In this document: piece by piece, positions 46,323 to 56,198 of the stretch
Layout: every line of letters begins with the position of its first letter
How positions within the stretch are numbered: the first letter of the stretch is position 1
Assembly: GCA_905160935.1 (NCBI GenBank)
Contig: CAJHZI010000440.1
Span: forward strand, 134,001-198,000
Direction: 5' to 3'
DNA from: Enchytraeus crypticus
Lineage: Eukaryota; Annelida; Clitellata; Enchytraeida; Enchytraeidae
Length of the DNA stretch: 64,000 bases
Program-made: the position numbers and the translations under genes
Notes under the pieces: model-generated
What the model saw: only the letters and a program-made list of their open reading frames with translations
The model's database searches: none
Told to the model about the DNA's origin: nothing

Positions 46323-46935
46323 CTCTCCTAGCCTAGCTGTAAACGGTCGGGTTAAAATAACGCAGCTGTTCAGCTACCTTAAAGAAACTATACATGTATG
46401 TAAAAGCCTATACCCGAGACAGCAGAGTATACTCTCAGATACTTAGCTTAAAATAACAGCTGGATGTTTATATATACTGAGCGCTGTAAAAAGCTCTAGT
46501 AAGAAGACACAGCTACTCGATGCCGATGCTCAGATGTTGTAACTCTGTGGAAAGCGAAAGTGAAAAGCCTATACGTGTATATTTCTACAGTATACTTTCC
46601 AAAATTCATAAATGTAGTTACTTTATGAATCAATCAATATATTTACTGTTACCCAAATATCAAATTCATAGCCATCTTCGCTGTGTCTTAAGCTAATGTA
46701 CGTGGTACACTGAGTTACACATCAGCAGCTATAATCTTTTTATAAGACAGCAGAGTATACACGAGTATACTCTGCTGCAGCCTACACGTTAAACAGCTGG
46801 AAAGTTGAGCTTCAGTAGTGGAGTGGTACTCATTCCGTGAATAGCAAAAACCTAAATATAGAAAAGAAAATGAAAATATAATAAAATTTAAAAATATATG
46901 AATTTTATTTAAATATTTTTTCTTACATATATAAA
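46323..46935. promoter_or_regulatory. Upstream region of Polinton 2 PolB
   Basis: It carries GACAGCAGAGTATAC twice (about 46,418 and 46,746). The second copy is part of a perfect 13-bp inverted repeat, listed separately. It ends in a ~40-bp A/T-rich leader (46,899-46,935) that is almost identical to the leader of the AT-hook gene at 59,637. Confidence 0.55.
46748..46777. promoter_or_regulatory. Perfect 13-bp palindrome upstream of PolB
   Basis: CAGCAGAGTATAC, 4-nt ACGA, then GTATACTCTGCTG. It lies 160 bp before the PolB start. Candidate operator, enhancer or replication site; function is inferred only from symmetry and position. Confidence 0.6.
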
Positions 46936-49900
46936 ATGGAAACTCAAACGGTGAAACAATTGCGACTTGTCGCGAAGCAACGAGGTATTAAAAGATACTA
47001 TTCTCTTCGCAAGGCAGAGCTTATTGATGCGTTGTCATCGACATCACAAACAATCGGTGGTGTTGTAGATTTGCTCAATTCTCCTGTACCAGATATTCAA
47101 CAACCGATTTTAGTTCCAACTAAATATAAACCATCACCCAAGAGACATTATGGCAATTTGCTCGACACACCGGTGCCTGATATAAAAACTGAGATTCTTG
47201 CACCAATTAAGACTGGAGTAATGGCAACTATCAAATCATATTGGGATTGGCTGGTAAGCGATGTACCAAGCAACAATAAAAGCAAAGTAAGAGAATCGTA
47301 TAAGACACTAAAGTCTAAAGTTGAGAACATATTTAACAAGTCTAAGGCGGATACGTATGAAATCAAAGAAACAAAATCAGCTTTAAAGGGATTCACTAAG
47401 CAATATACCATTGATGGTCGAAATGGAGTGGATGCAGTGTCATTTCTCAATAGCGTTCAGACAAAAGTGTTAAATGTATTAAACAACAACCCTCAGTCAA
47501 AAGTTAATCTAACACTCACATGTACAATGGAAAGGGTGGATTTGAAGACTGAGGAAATTACATCGTCTGACGCCCCTTTTCTTTCAAAAACTGAAATAAT
47601 TTTACCATCCACAGATACCGCAGAGGTGTATGAAAAGACTAAACGTAAAATGCTAGAGTCAATGGCTAATTTTCAGATGCGGGGTAGTAATTGGAGATTT
47701 CGCAGAGTGATGAAATTAGAAATAAATATTGTAGAATACAAGCCACTACGAGGTAGATCCTACATTCCTCTTCCTGAAGAATTAGCTGATAAAAAGGCTA
47801 TTATAAATATGAAAAATGAAGACGATCAGTGTTTCAAATGGTGTATAGCTAGAGCCTTAAATCCTGTTGAAAAAAATCCACAACGCATTGATAAACAATT
47901 AAAGAAGCAAGCTGAAGAATTTAACTGGACTGGTATTGAGTTTCCGGTTAACTTGAAAAATATTGATAAATTTGAAAAGAATAATAATATTTCTATTCAT
48001 GTATTTGGATATGAAAAGCTATGGGCATGGGCTAAAGAAGAAGAAATAATACCATTAAGGATTTCAACATTTACTAGTCAAAACGCAGTAGATTTGTTAC
48101 TAATATCAGAAGGTGAGATTAATCATTACTGTTGGATAAAAAACTTTAAAAAATTGATGGCAATTGATGGAAATCACCATGCAATGCACTACTGTAGGAG
48201 GTGCTTAAACGGTTTCACAAGTGAAAATGCTCTTAATAATCACAACGAATATTGTTCACAACACGACGCTCAAAAAATAGTGTTGCCTAAACCTGGAACC
48301 TTTATGGAATTTAATCACTACAAAAAATCGATGAGAGTACCATTCATAGTTTACGCAGATTTCGAGTCATTTATTAAACCGATTGATACACGTCAGCCGG
48401 ATCCAAGCAGGTCAACCACTATCCGATACCAGAAACATACACCTAGTTCATTCTGTTATTACATCAAGTGTTTTGATGATAGCATATACTCGCAAGCTCC
48501 AGTCACTTTTACTGCAAAGAATGATGATGACGATGTTGCTCAAATATTCTTTGACACTTTAGAGCAAAATATTAAAGAAATATACAATCAGTTCAAGTTT
48601 TCTAAACCAATGATATTCGATGAATCTGCCGCGAAGAAATTCAAGGCCGCAAAATCATGTCATATTTGTGAAAAAGAGTTGGGTAACGATCGTGTCAGAG
48701 ACCACTGTCATCTATCTGGCAAATTCCGAGGAGCAGCACACGATAAATGTAATTTACAATACAAAATTCCAACATTCTTTCCAGTAGTTTTTCACAATTT
48801 ATCAGGATACGACAGTCACTTATTTATAAAGAAGTTGGCAGGTGGACAAATTAATTGTATTCCGTGTAACGAAGAAAAGTACATCAGTTTCTCTAGGGAA
48901 TTGCTGGTTGACAAGTTTATAAATGAAACAGGTAAAGAAGTCCTAGTGAAACGAGAATTACGGTTTATCGATAGCTTTAGATTTATGGCTTCGAGTCTTG
49001 AGAAACTTTCAAAGAATCTAAGTAAAGATCAGTGTAAGAATATTGCAAGTAAGTATTCTGGAAAGCAATTGGATTTGTTGTTGAGAAAAGGAGTTTACCC
49101 GTACGACTATGTTAGTTCGTCAGAAAGACTTGATGAAACTAAACTACCGCCAAAGGATGCTTTCTACTCAAAACTTAACGATACCAATATCAGTGATGAA
49201 GACTATAAACACGCACAGACTGTTTGGAAAGAGTTTGGTTGTAAAACATTTCGAGACTATCACGACTTGTACAATATATCTGATGTGCTTTTACTAGCAG
49301 ATGTTTTTGAAAATTTTAGAGATGTATGTATGACCCACTATAAATTAGATCCTGCGTGGTACTACACATCACCAGGACTAGCTTGGGATGCTGCTTTAAG
49401 ACTAACTAAAGTTGAACTCGAATTGTTAAGTGACTACGACATGCTATTGATGATTAAGCACGGTATTAGAGGGGGTGTGAGCACAATATCAAACAGATAT
49501 GCAAAAGCTAATAATAAATACATGATTGATAAGTTTAACGTTAATGAACCTTCTAAATTTATCAAATACCTTGACAGTAACAATCTTTATGGGTACTCGA
49601 TGAGTAAGCCTCTACCCACACACGGATTCGAATGGATGACAGAAAAAGAACTGGAGAACTGGAAAGAAATGAAGTGTATACTCGAAGTTGACTTGGAATA
49701 TCCAGCCACGCTGCACGATCTTCATAATGACTATCCTTTAGCGCCCGAGATTGTGAAAGTGAATAAAGTGGATAAACTGATACCGAATTTGAATGACAAA
49801 ACAAAGTATATAATACACTACGAGAATTTGAAATTGTACGAAAGTCTGGGAATGAAAATTACTAAAATACACAGAGGTATAAAATTTGAAGAAAGTCCTT

Positions 49901-50760
49901 GGCTTAAGCCTTACATTGATCTAAATACTCAGCTAAGGACCAAGGCTACCAACGATTTTGAAAAAGACTTTTTCAAACTAATGAATAATAGTGTGTTTGG
50001 CAAAACTATGGAGAATATTGAAAATAGGATAGATTTCAAATTGGTAGACGATAGAGAGAAAGCCATTAAATTAGCTGCAAAACCGTATTATGACCGCACA
50101 ACTATATTTGATGAAAATCTTGTCGGCGTCCACATGAGAAAGACTAAATTGCTGTATAATAAGCCTATATACCTGGGCATGGCAATACTAGATTTAAGTA
50201 AAACTTTAATGTACGACTTTCACTACAACTACATAAAGAACAAATATAACGATAAAGCCAAGCTGTTGTTTACAGATACTGATTCTCTGATGTACGACAT
50301 ACAGACGGAAGATTTTTTCGCAGACATTTCTAATGATGTCGAACAAAAATTTGACACCAGCGAATACCCTAAGGATCATCCATCAGGCATTAAGACTGGA
50401 GTTAACAAGAAAGTTATTGGTATGTTCAAGGACGAAGCCTGTGGAAAAGAGATTGCAGAATTTGTTGGATTGAGAGCAAAGTTGTACTCGTACAAATTAG
50501 CTGACGAAGAGCACAAGAAATGTAAAGGTGTTAAAAAGAATGTTGTTGAAAGGACAATAACGCATGACGATTATAGAGATTGTCTGTTTGAGAAAAGAAA
50601 TCACATGAGAAGCATGAATGTCATCAGATCTCACTTGCATGAAGTCTACACTGAACAAGTAAATAAAATTGCTCTCAGCGCAGACGATGATAAGCGAGTA
50701 ATCATGGACGATGGGATACATACATTCGCGTATGGCAATTACAGGATAAAGACAGCATAG
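46936..50760 (+). CDS. polB: Protein-primed family B DNA polymerase (Polinton 2)
   Basis: 1,274 residues, intact. Order of motifs: SAP-like N-terminus (QLRLVAKQRGIKRYYSLRKA, residues ~9-30); a Polinton-typical region with NMKNEDDQCFKW (~288); C2H2-like finger HYCRRCLNGF (~418); ExoI YADFESF (~473); an endonuclease-VII-like Cys/His module CHICEKEL...RDHCH...CNLQYK (~575-606); ExoII HNLSGYDSHLF (~620); motif A YLDSNNLYGYSM (~878); motif B KLMNNSVFGKTMEN (~1,014); motif C FTDTDSLMYD (~1,112). It copies linear genomes from a terminal protein primer. The 5' flank (TATATAAAATG) fixes the start. The C-terminus is complete, ending 122 bp before the convergent OB-like gene. Confidence 0.96.
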   Translation: METQTVKQLRLVAKQRGIKRYYSLRKAELIDALSSTSQTIGGVVDLLNSPVPDIQQPILVPTKYKPSPKRHYGNLLDTPVPDIKTEILAPIKTGVMATIKSYWDWLVSDVPSNNKSKVRESYKTLKSKVENIFNKSKADTYEIKETKSALKGFTKQYTIDGRNGVDAVSFLNSVQTKVLNVLNNNPQSKVNLTLTCTMERVDLKTEEITSSDAPFLSKTEIILPSTDTAEVYEKTKRKMLESMANFQMRGSNWRFRRVMKLEINIVEYKPLRGRSYIPLPEELADKKAIINMKNEDDQCFKWCIARALNPVEKNPQRIDKQLKKQAEEFNWTGIEFPVNLKNIDKFEKNNNISIHVFGYEKLWAWAKEEEIIPLRISTFTSQNAVDLLLISEGEINHYCWIKNFKKLMAIDGNHHAMHYCRRCLNGFTSENALNNHNEYCSQHDAQKIVLPKPGTFMEFNHYKKSMRVPFIVYADFESFIKPIDTRQPDPSRSTTIRYQKHTPSSFCYYIKCFDDSIYSQAPVTFTAKNDDDDVAQIFFDTLEQNIKEIYNQFKFSKPMIFDESAAKKFKAAKSCHICEKELGNDRVRDHCHLSGKFRGAAHDKCNLQYKIPTFFPVVFHNLSGYDSHLFIKKLAGGQINCIPCNEEKYISFSRELLVDKFINETGKEVLVKRELRFIDSFRFMASSLEKLSKNLSKDQCKNIASKYSGKQLDLLLRKGVYPYDYVSSSERLDETKLPPKDAFYSKLNDTNISDEDYKHAQTVWKEFGCKTFRDYHDLYNISDVLLLADVFENFRDVCMTHYKLDPAWYYTSPGLAWDAALRLTKVELELLSDYDMLLMIKHGIRGGVSTISNRYAKANNKYMIDKFNVNEPSKFIKYLDSNNLYGYSMSKPLPTHGFEWMTEKELENWKEMKCILEVDLEYPATLHDLHNDYPLAPEIVKVNKVDKLIPNLNDKTKYIIHYENLKLYESLGMKITKIHRGIKFEESPWLKPYIDLNTQLRTKATNDFEKDFFKLMNNSVFGKTMENIENRIDFKLVDDREKAIKLAAKPYYDRTTIFDENLVGVHMRKTKLLYNKPIYLGMAILDLSKTLMYDFHYNYIKNKYNDKAKLLFTDTDSLMYDIQTEDFFADISNDVEQKFDTSEYPKDHPSGIKTGVNKKVIGMFKDEACGKEIAEFVGLRAKLYSYKLADEEHKKCKGVKKNVVERTITHDDYRDCLFEKRNHMRSMNVIRSHLHEVYTEQVNKIALSADDDKRVIMDDGIHTFAYGNYRIKTA

Positions 50761-50881
50761 GACTGATGTCGTCTCGATACGAGTACGTCGAGATGTCATT
50801 AAGAATCATACGTTTTGTGTTTCTATTTTCATTAATATTTCAAAACCAAATGTAGTTTGGAAATAAACTTTTTATATTTCT

Positions 50882-51229
50882 TTATAACCATACAACCCCA
50901 GCATCATCGTTCGTGCTTTTGTTAAAACCATCAATCTCTGCATACAACTTTCCTTTATATTTTCCGGAATTGATTCGTCTTACAGTAAAATCAAATCTTT
51001 TAGGCTTATTTTCCAATTTTTCCTTTTTAATATATTCATTAATCTTATTTGTAGACCACACTTTTATAGGGTTATCACCCTCATTTTCTACAACATACAA
51101 AATATATGATTTACCAAATCTTCCATCTATTGATTTCATTCCTATTACGGTATAGTCATATCCCTCCTGAAGTTCTTGAAATTTGATAACGTTGGATTGA
51201 GTGTTTTCGTTAGAGTTTGTAGTTGTCAT
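50882..51229 (-). CDS. Small OB-fold-like, possible ssDNA-binding protein (Polinton 2)
   Basis: 115 residues. The alternating beta pattern (YDYTVIGMKSIDGRFGKSYI, then FDFTVRRINSGKYKGKLYAE) and a polar disordered N-terminus resemble small OB-fold ssDNA-binding proteins, but no diagnostic motif allows certainty. It is convergent with PolB and first after integrase. It starts behind GCTATATAAAATG. No counterpart was found in Polinton 1. Confidence 0.5.
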   Translation of the reverse strand: MTTTNSNENTQSNVIKFQELQEGYDYTVIGMKSIDGRFGKSYILYVVENEGDNPIKVWSTNKINEYIKKEKLENKPKRFDFTVRRINSGKYKGKLYAEIDGFNKSTNDDAGVVWL

Positions 51230-51268
51230 TTTATATAGCTAAGATAATTATTTAAAAAAAAAAAATCT

Positions 51269-52251
51269 TTAAACTAAATTTTGTAAATTTGCAACAGGAA
51301 TCCATTCATTGTACTTTTTACTGTAACCCACCCATTTGACCAAAGCATGTTCAACACCTTTAATCTTTTTCCGTTGCAGTACCTTTTCAATTCTATATAT
51401 TTCTTGATTAGTTTTCTGCAATTCTTCGGCATAGAAACCTCCTTCTAATACCTCACTTGATTGATCCTTCAGTATATATGTAACTGGTGAAGTATACTTT
51501 ACTTTAACTACTTGGAAAACCTCTTCAGACCAATTGGGTAGGTATCCCTTTTCAAAAACACCCTTAATCCGACTAATTCTAACTCTATCACCAACCTCAA
51601 ATTTTCGATTCGTTTCCAAATTTCTATACTTCCTACTGTTAATTATAAATGCTTCGTTTTCCTTTCTACTAGCCTCTGCTGGAGTCATTTTTACGGTTGA
51701 ATGCTTTGTGTTGTTATACATGACAATTAATTCGTTTATCATATCAATCCAATTTCTCGTATTTTCAGCCGTAAACCTCTTCCACATTTTCTCCTTGATG
51801 CTTCTATTGAAACGCTCAACAACTGCCGATTTATGTTCTCCAAATGTAGAGTATTTTTTAATACTATTTTTCTTTAACCAATCATCCATATTCTTGTTGT
51901 AAAATTCCTTACCCTGATCCACCCACAAGAACTTTGGCAACCTGTCTGAACTTTTTACAATAAATTTGAAGGCTTCGGCTACAGTTTCGCCTCTCTTGTC
52001 TTTCAACGGAATGCTCCACGCATACTTGGAAAACACATCGATGACGTTAAGCATGTATCTGTGGCCCTTATTAGCTCTACTCCATTCCTGCATTTCGATT
52101 AAATCTGCTCCCCATATCTCATCAACTTCAAACACGTGAACTTGACGTCTTGTAAATTTTCTACGAATCGGTTTGTGTAATTCTCTAGCCAATTCTTCAA
52201 AGGGTCCAACGTTTCGCTTCAAACCTTTTTCTTCGCTGGACCCTACTTGAA
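51269..52251 (-). CDS. Retroviral-type integrase with chromodomain, no usable ATG (Polinton 2)
   Basis: Catalytic residues counted from the Leu codon at 52,222: Asp in IWGADL (~40), Asp in WVDQGKEFYN (~102), Glu in VVERFNR (~136). Then a basic linker and a chromodomain-like end (HALVKWVGYSKKYNEWIP). The frame is closed by TGA just upstream of an A AAA AAC heptamer in the PLA2 gene and has no ATG before one that lies after the first catalytic Asp. Translation is therefore expected from a -1 frameshift, giving a PLA2-integrase fusion. It inserts element DNA with 6-bp duplications. A TTG start at 52,222 is the alternative. The frame is otherwise intact. Confidence 0.88.
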
Positions 52252-52258
52252 GTTTTTT
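52201..52258 (-). promoter_or_regulatory. Candidate -1 ribosomal frameshift signal, PLA2 to integrase (Polinton 2)
   Basis: AAAAAAC at 52,252-52,258 is in exact X XXY YYZ phase of the PLA2 frame. A 7-nt spacer is followed by AGGGTCCA (52,237-52,244), which pairs perfectly with TGGACCCT (52,201-52,208). A second helix, TTCAA with TTGAA, can extend it. The -1 frame is the integrase frame. Polinton 1 has the same heptamer, phase and spacing with a different stem. Confidence 0.82.
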
Positions 52259-52776
52259 GACTCAACACCAAGACCAAACTTTGCCTTATTTTTCATGATG
52301 TGGTATACAAATCGAGCCATATTTCTTTGTGCACTATCAAATCTTGAATCATTAGCAATTTCGTATGCTCGATGAGCCAAAGCTTCGTCGCTTATATTTC
52401 TGCTCGCTGTATCGGTATTTGCAGTATAAAACTGGTCGTGCAATTTACACATTCCATCCAACTCATTTATACCCTGATAACCTTCGCGATTTCTCAGTTC
52501 GTACTTTGTGCCTGGACCGCAGTACGAATACTTGTTGAGATTATTAAATGAACCGTTAGGTACGTACTCTCCACGTCTGGCAGGTAAATGTAGTTCTCCA
52601 ACTGTATTTCCAACTGCCGATAACACATTATTAAACACACCCTGACCCGAGACAAATTTTGACTTTTTACTTCCACACACTCCACAAATGGCAAATTGCT
52701 GTTTTCTATTATTAGCAGTTAACCTTTCCTGCGTCTGTGTAGAATCAGTTTTCCTTTTACATTTCAAGCAGTACAT
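52243..52776 (-). CDS. Zinc-ribbon / phospholipase A2-like virion protein (Polinton 2)
   Basis: 177 residues. CxxC pairs at 3-6 and 31-34 form a zinc-ribbon-like head. Residues 85-92 (YCGPGTKY) match a PLA2 calcium loop and 113-117 (HDQFY) the catalytic His-Asp. By analogy with parvovirus VP1 it may be a minor virion component that breaches membranes during entry; that is inference. It stops with TAG two codons after a slippery heptamer, and the -1 frame continues as integrase. Starts behind TAATTTAAAAATG. Confidence 0.82.
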   Translation of the reverse strand: MYCLKCKRKTDSTQTQERLTANNRKQQFAICGVCGSKKSKFVSGQGVFNNVLSAVGNTVGELHLPARRGEYVPNGSFNNLNKYSYCGPGTKYELRNREGYQGINELDGMCKLHDQFYTANTDTASRNISDEALAHRAYEIANDSRFDSAQRNMARFVYHIMKNKAKFGLGVESKNFK

Positions 52777-52829
52777 TTTTAAATTACATTATAAAATTTT
52801 ATAACATAATTTTCATATTAGAAAACTTA

Positions 52830-54209
52830 TTAATCTATAATAATCGGAGTCTGACCATCGGATGTTAGGTACATCACTCTATCGGAAAGTATCGTAACAT
52901 ACATATGAGTATGTTCTGGAACATTTTGACTAAATTTAAAATTAAGTTTCATATTCATAACATCAGTTTTGATTCTTTCACTCTGATGTCTTACATCAAA
53001 GACTACAAGTGGAAATAGCTTTTTGTAATTCATCATATCGATCTGTGTACCTCCAATTAAATGATTAAAACCAAAGTGTTCCTTCTTAAATTCATCCGCC
53101 ATAGCGCAGAAATCTACATAGTCATTTGTAGCAAAGTTTATTCTCGGCTCATCTGCAGGATATCTCTGATCATTCAATTCAACAAAAGCACTAGTCAAGT
53201 TAAGGTGATCAAACACAGCTGGATTTTGTTCCTGTGTTCTTGATTTGTCAGTTTGAAATCCAACAATTATCCATCTAGGCTTTTTACTTCCAGCGTCTCT
53301 ATTGATCATCCATTCAAATTCCTGCACGTTGTGCGTAACTGTAGTATGTTGGTCAGTTCTTCTGCTAAAACTTACTGGAATTTTCCTTTTACTTACAACA
53401 GACTCTCGCAGTGAAGTTATCATTTCAACTGACGGTTTTATTCTTGGTACCATCCACCTAATATCCGTTAGTGAAACTTTACCTTCAAAAACGTTATTCG
53501 CTTTATGAATTGCTGATGTGTCTGACGTTCTAGTGAACCTCAACGTATGCCGCAAATTGTAAAGTACTTTGTTATAATCGGAAATTCCAAATAGATGTGA
53601 AAATGGAATGTTGAATGAAAATTGACCTGGCGCATCGTTGTTCATTAGAAGTTGTCGGCGAATCGCAAATCCTTCATTGTAATCTGGATTTTCTTGCGGT
53701 GTAAAATGATTGGCAACAATGGCTGCGCCTCCTGCAACTGCTGGAGATTGTCTATATTTAGAGGACACTGCACCGACGTTTGTGTCCTTTCTCCAACATT
53801 GATTCAATCCCGCGCTGCTATTGAAATCGTCAGGATAAGACAAATAACCCAACATTGACGTAGTCTGTCCTGGAAAACGTAATATTTCAATTGATTTACC
53901 TCCTAGAATATATTCAATATTTTCAAAGAAGTAAGGAATAGCATTATTTATCAAAGCTATTTGAGCTGTTCTATCAAAAGCATCGCCATTGTCATTTCGA
54001 ACTAATCTTCCCTTTATTTTAAGGAAGCTTTTAGCTGGGTTGTAGTACGAATCACTTGCAGGAATATCAATTTCAATAACATGACCATTAGCATCAAAGT
54101 CGGCTTTAGTCTGTGGAATAAAAGACGAGTATTGACAACTTTCTACACTATTGTCTACAATTATTGACGTTGGTTGAGAGAATATTTCGTTTGGCAATTC
54201 AGTTTCCAT
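52830..54209 (-). CDS. Major capsid protein (hexon-like, double jelly-roll type), Polinton 2
   Basis: 459 residues, intact. It is homologous to the frameshifted gene at 5,438-6,801 over its whole length (FPGQTTSMLGYL, FTRTSD, LTDIRW, VFDVRHQSE). Length, beta-rich composition and place beside the penton, ATPase and protease genes match Polinton and adintovirus major capsid proteins. Start fixed by TATATATATAAAATG. Confidence 0.86.
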   Translation of the reverse strand: METELPNEIFSQPTSIIVDNSVESCQYSSFIPQTKADFDANGHVIEIDIPASDSYYNPAKSFLKIKGRLVRNDNGDAFDRTAQIALINNAIPYFFENIEYILGGKSIEILRFPGQTTSMLGYLSYPDDFNSSAGLNQCWRKDTNVGAVSSKYRQSPAVAGGAAIVANHFTPQENPDYNEGFAIRRQLLMNNDAPGQFSFNIPFSHLFGISDYNKVLYNLRHTLRFTRTSDTSAIHKANNVFEGKVSLTDIRWMVPRIKPSVEMITSLRESVVSKRKIPVSFSRRTDQHTTVTHNVQEFEWMINRDAGSKKPRWIIVGFQTDKSRTQEQNPAVFDHLNLTSAFVELNDQRYPADEPRINFATNDYVDFCAMADEFKKEHFGFNHLIGGTQIDMMNYKKLFPLVVFDVRHQSERIKTDVMNMKLNFKFSQNVPEHTHMYVTILSDRVMYLTSDGQTPIIID

Positions 54210-54234
54210 TTTATATATATAATAATTTTTTAAA

Positions 54235-54522
54235 CTAAAATCGTTTTAATCCACTGCCCGATTTTTGTAGTTGTTCTAGTATCTGTTCCGATTCTGGAGT
54301 TAGACGACTATTTTTGCTTGCTATCTTTCTAATTAATGCTTTGCCGCCCTCTGTCAAACCGAATGCAGCAATATCACCTACTGCTCCTAACATTGGCTTT
54401 GCAATTAAATCTTTATTCTGATAGACGTACGAACCCATATCTTTCAGTGTATCGACAAATCCCCGTCCATGTACCAGAGTTTGTTTTGAACTGTATGCTT
54501 TGCATTTCTCTTTGACAATCAT
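54235..54522 (-). CDS. Small virion-like protein (Polinton 2)
   Basis: 95 residues, homologous to 6,810-7,055. A basic N-terminus (KEKCKAYSSKQ) is followed by a GRGFVDTLKDMG segment, a central small-residue stretch (AFGLTEGGKALIRKIA) and SGSGLKRF at the end. Possibly amphipathic and membrane-interacting, like adenovirus pVI; unproven. Confidence 0.58.
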   Translation of the reverse strand: MIVKEKCKAYSSKQTLVHGRGFVDTLKDMGSYVYQNKDLIAKPMLGAVGDIAAFGLTEGGKALIRKIASKNSRLTPESEQILEQLQKSGSGLKRF

Positions 54523-54543
54523 TTTACTAAATACAATATATTT

Positions 54544-55275
54544 TTAATTAGATTTTTCTCTAATTAGTAATACAATAGTAAGTCTTTCACCCATCAGATC
54601 GATAAGTTTGTTGTCTTGATCGGTCAGCCACAGTTTTATACTATCAATTTCATGCCTATTAACTGTTGGTAAAAATATCAATTCAGGAGTAGGATTCTCT
54701 ATTATCTTATAGCCTGGATTTACTCTTTGGGTGAATGTATGAATAACATTAGATCTTTTACCATTAAGATAGTTACCAATAGCAATATCGCAATGGACTT
54801 GTATCGAATTGACTTTTTCTATATCAATTATGTTGGGAGACAGATGAGTTCCATTTGACAGTTTTTCATCGGTGAATCCTAGAGTAGACCCTAATGAATT
54901 GTCAATTCCAAAGTCAACCATGTACTTTTCGTGTGATATAGTCAAAATTGTTTTGAAAATTAAATGACTTATATTTATGTAATATTTTTCATTAATTGCA
55001 TCGTAGTCACCGTTTTCTCGCATTTCCCTTTGAATCGTAGCGTTAATATCTTTTAATTCGTAAGCACCTTTTGAAAGCGTGATTATTTTCCAAGTACTTC
55101 CGCCGTCGGTGGAATATTTAAATTTATTGATGACTTCCGTGATGTTAGGAATTGAATTGTACGTCATCAGAGATATAAATGCTACTTCGTACTTTTTCTT
55201 AGGATCCAAACTTATTGGAGGGTGCAGATATGTAGTAAAATCTGTTGACGTGCTCGACAGAGTTAATTTCGCCAT
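54544..55275 (-). CDS. Minor capsid (penton-like) protein, Polinton 2
   Basis: 243 residues, intact. Clear homologue of 7,139-7,861. The beta-rich sequence, length and position support a single jelly-roll penton protein at capsid vertices. Conserved segments include PNIIDIEKVNSI, ENPTPELIFLP and WLTDQDN. Confidence 0.8.
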   Translation of the reverse strand: MAKLTLSSTSTDFTTYLHPPISLDPKKKYEVAFISLMTYNSIPNITEVINKFKYSTDGGSTWKIITLSKGAYELKDINATIQREMRENGDYDAINEKYYINISHLIFKTILTISHEKYMVDFGIDNSLGSTLGFTDEKLSNGTHLSPNIIDIEKVNSIQVHCDIAIGNYLNGKRSNVIHTFTQRVNPGYKIIENPTPELIFLPTVNRHEIDSIKLWLTDQDNKLIDLMGERLTIVLLIREKSN

Positions 55276-55312
55276 TTTTTTATAGCAGGATTAAATTTTT
55301 AAATTGGATATT

Positions 55313-56173
55313 TTAGAGAACTTCGAAATGGTTTTTATATATATCATCATATTTCCCCTTGGTGATTGCACCAATTCTTAGCAGTTCATCCAATATACCA
55401 ACTGCGGTATTGTATGCTCCATTGTTTCCAGCTTCTAGAGCTGCAAGATTTTCCACCAGCAGATGGACCAATTGATCTGGATTTTCATAGTGTACAACTT
55501 GATCTCCTTTTGGTCTACCTCGTCCACGTTTTTGTTTACCTGCAGGCATTACAAGTTTTCTCTTCTTCTTCTTAAGTCCTTCTCCGACGAGTTCACTCCC
55601 TGCTTTTACCTTAGTCAATATGCTCTTGTATTTTTCCAGTGTTTTCTGTTGAGACTCGCATATCGTTTTCTCAGCTGGAGTCTTTTTACTGTTGTTTCCT
55701 AAAAACTGCCCTATTCGTCTATTATGCGTTTGAATCTCCTTTAATGTTGCTTCAATTTCATTATTTTCATAGACTTCACTTGGAAGTTTCAGGTCGAGCA
55801 GATCTAGATTCTCTCGATCACTTTCATTGAGATTCCTGTCTAAATTAATAATTAAAGGATCCCTCCTTGGTGTGGATTCACGTTCAGGAATAGGTGAATC
55901 ATAAAATGGCATTGCCTGTATAGCCTCTCTCTGATCATTTGAACGCATCAATTGATTAGTAAAGGGAACTAAAAGATTACTCAAGTTTTGATTGTTGTCG
56001 ACAAACTTTTGTTCAAGAGTTTTAGCCGTTTCCTTCGTAGTGTCGATTAACGGTTTGAATAACTTTGCTTGACTCTCATATGACTGTTGATTGCCTAGTT
56101 TCTCATTCAGAAACATTTGTTTGACTTCGTTCTTGGCCTTGTTATACCGGTTAATATCAAACTCCACCATCAT
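55313..56173 (-). CDS. Coiled-coil, AT-hook-like virion-module protein (Polinton 2)
   Basis: 286 residues. Charged helical regions (NEVKQMFLNEKLGNQQ), a basic nuclear-signal-like stretch, and KQKRGRGRPKGD, a good AT-hook. The C-terminal GNNGAYNTAVGILDELLR motif is conserved with Polinton 1. Function is unknown; DNA condensation in the capsid is one option. Confidence 0.68.
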   Translation of the reverse strand: MMVEFDINRYNKAKNEVKQMFLNEKLGNQQSYESQAKLFKPLIDTTKETAKTLEQKFVDNNQNLSNLLVPFTNQLMRSNDQREAIQAMPFYDSPIPERESTPRRDPLIINLDRNLNESDRENLDLLDLKLPSEVYENNEIEATLKEIQTHNRRIGQFLGNNSKKTPAEKTICESQQKTLEKYKSILTKVKAGSELVGEGLKKKKRKLVMPAGKQKRGRGRPKGDQVVHYENPDQLVHLLVENLAALEAGNNGAYNTAVGILDELLRIGAITKGKYDDIYKNHFEVL

Positions 56174-56198
56174 TTTATTACATACATATATTTATTTA

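Noticed and set aside
50497-50799. Minus-strand frames opposite PolB
   Set aside because: Shadows of the polymerase reading frame without motifs or homologues.
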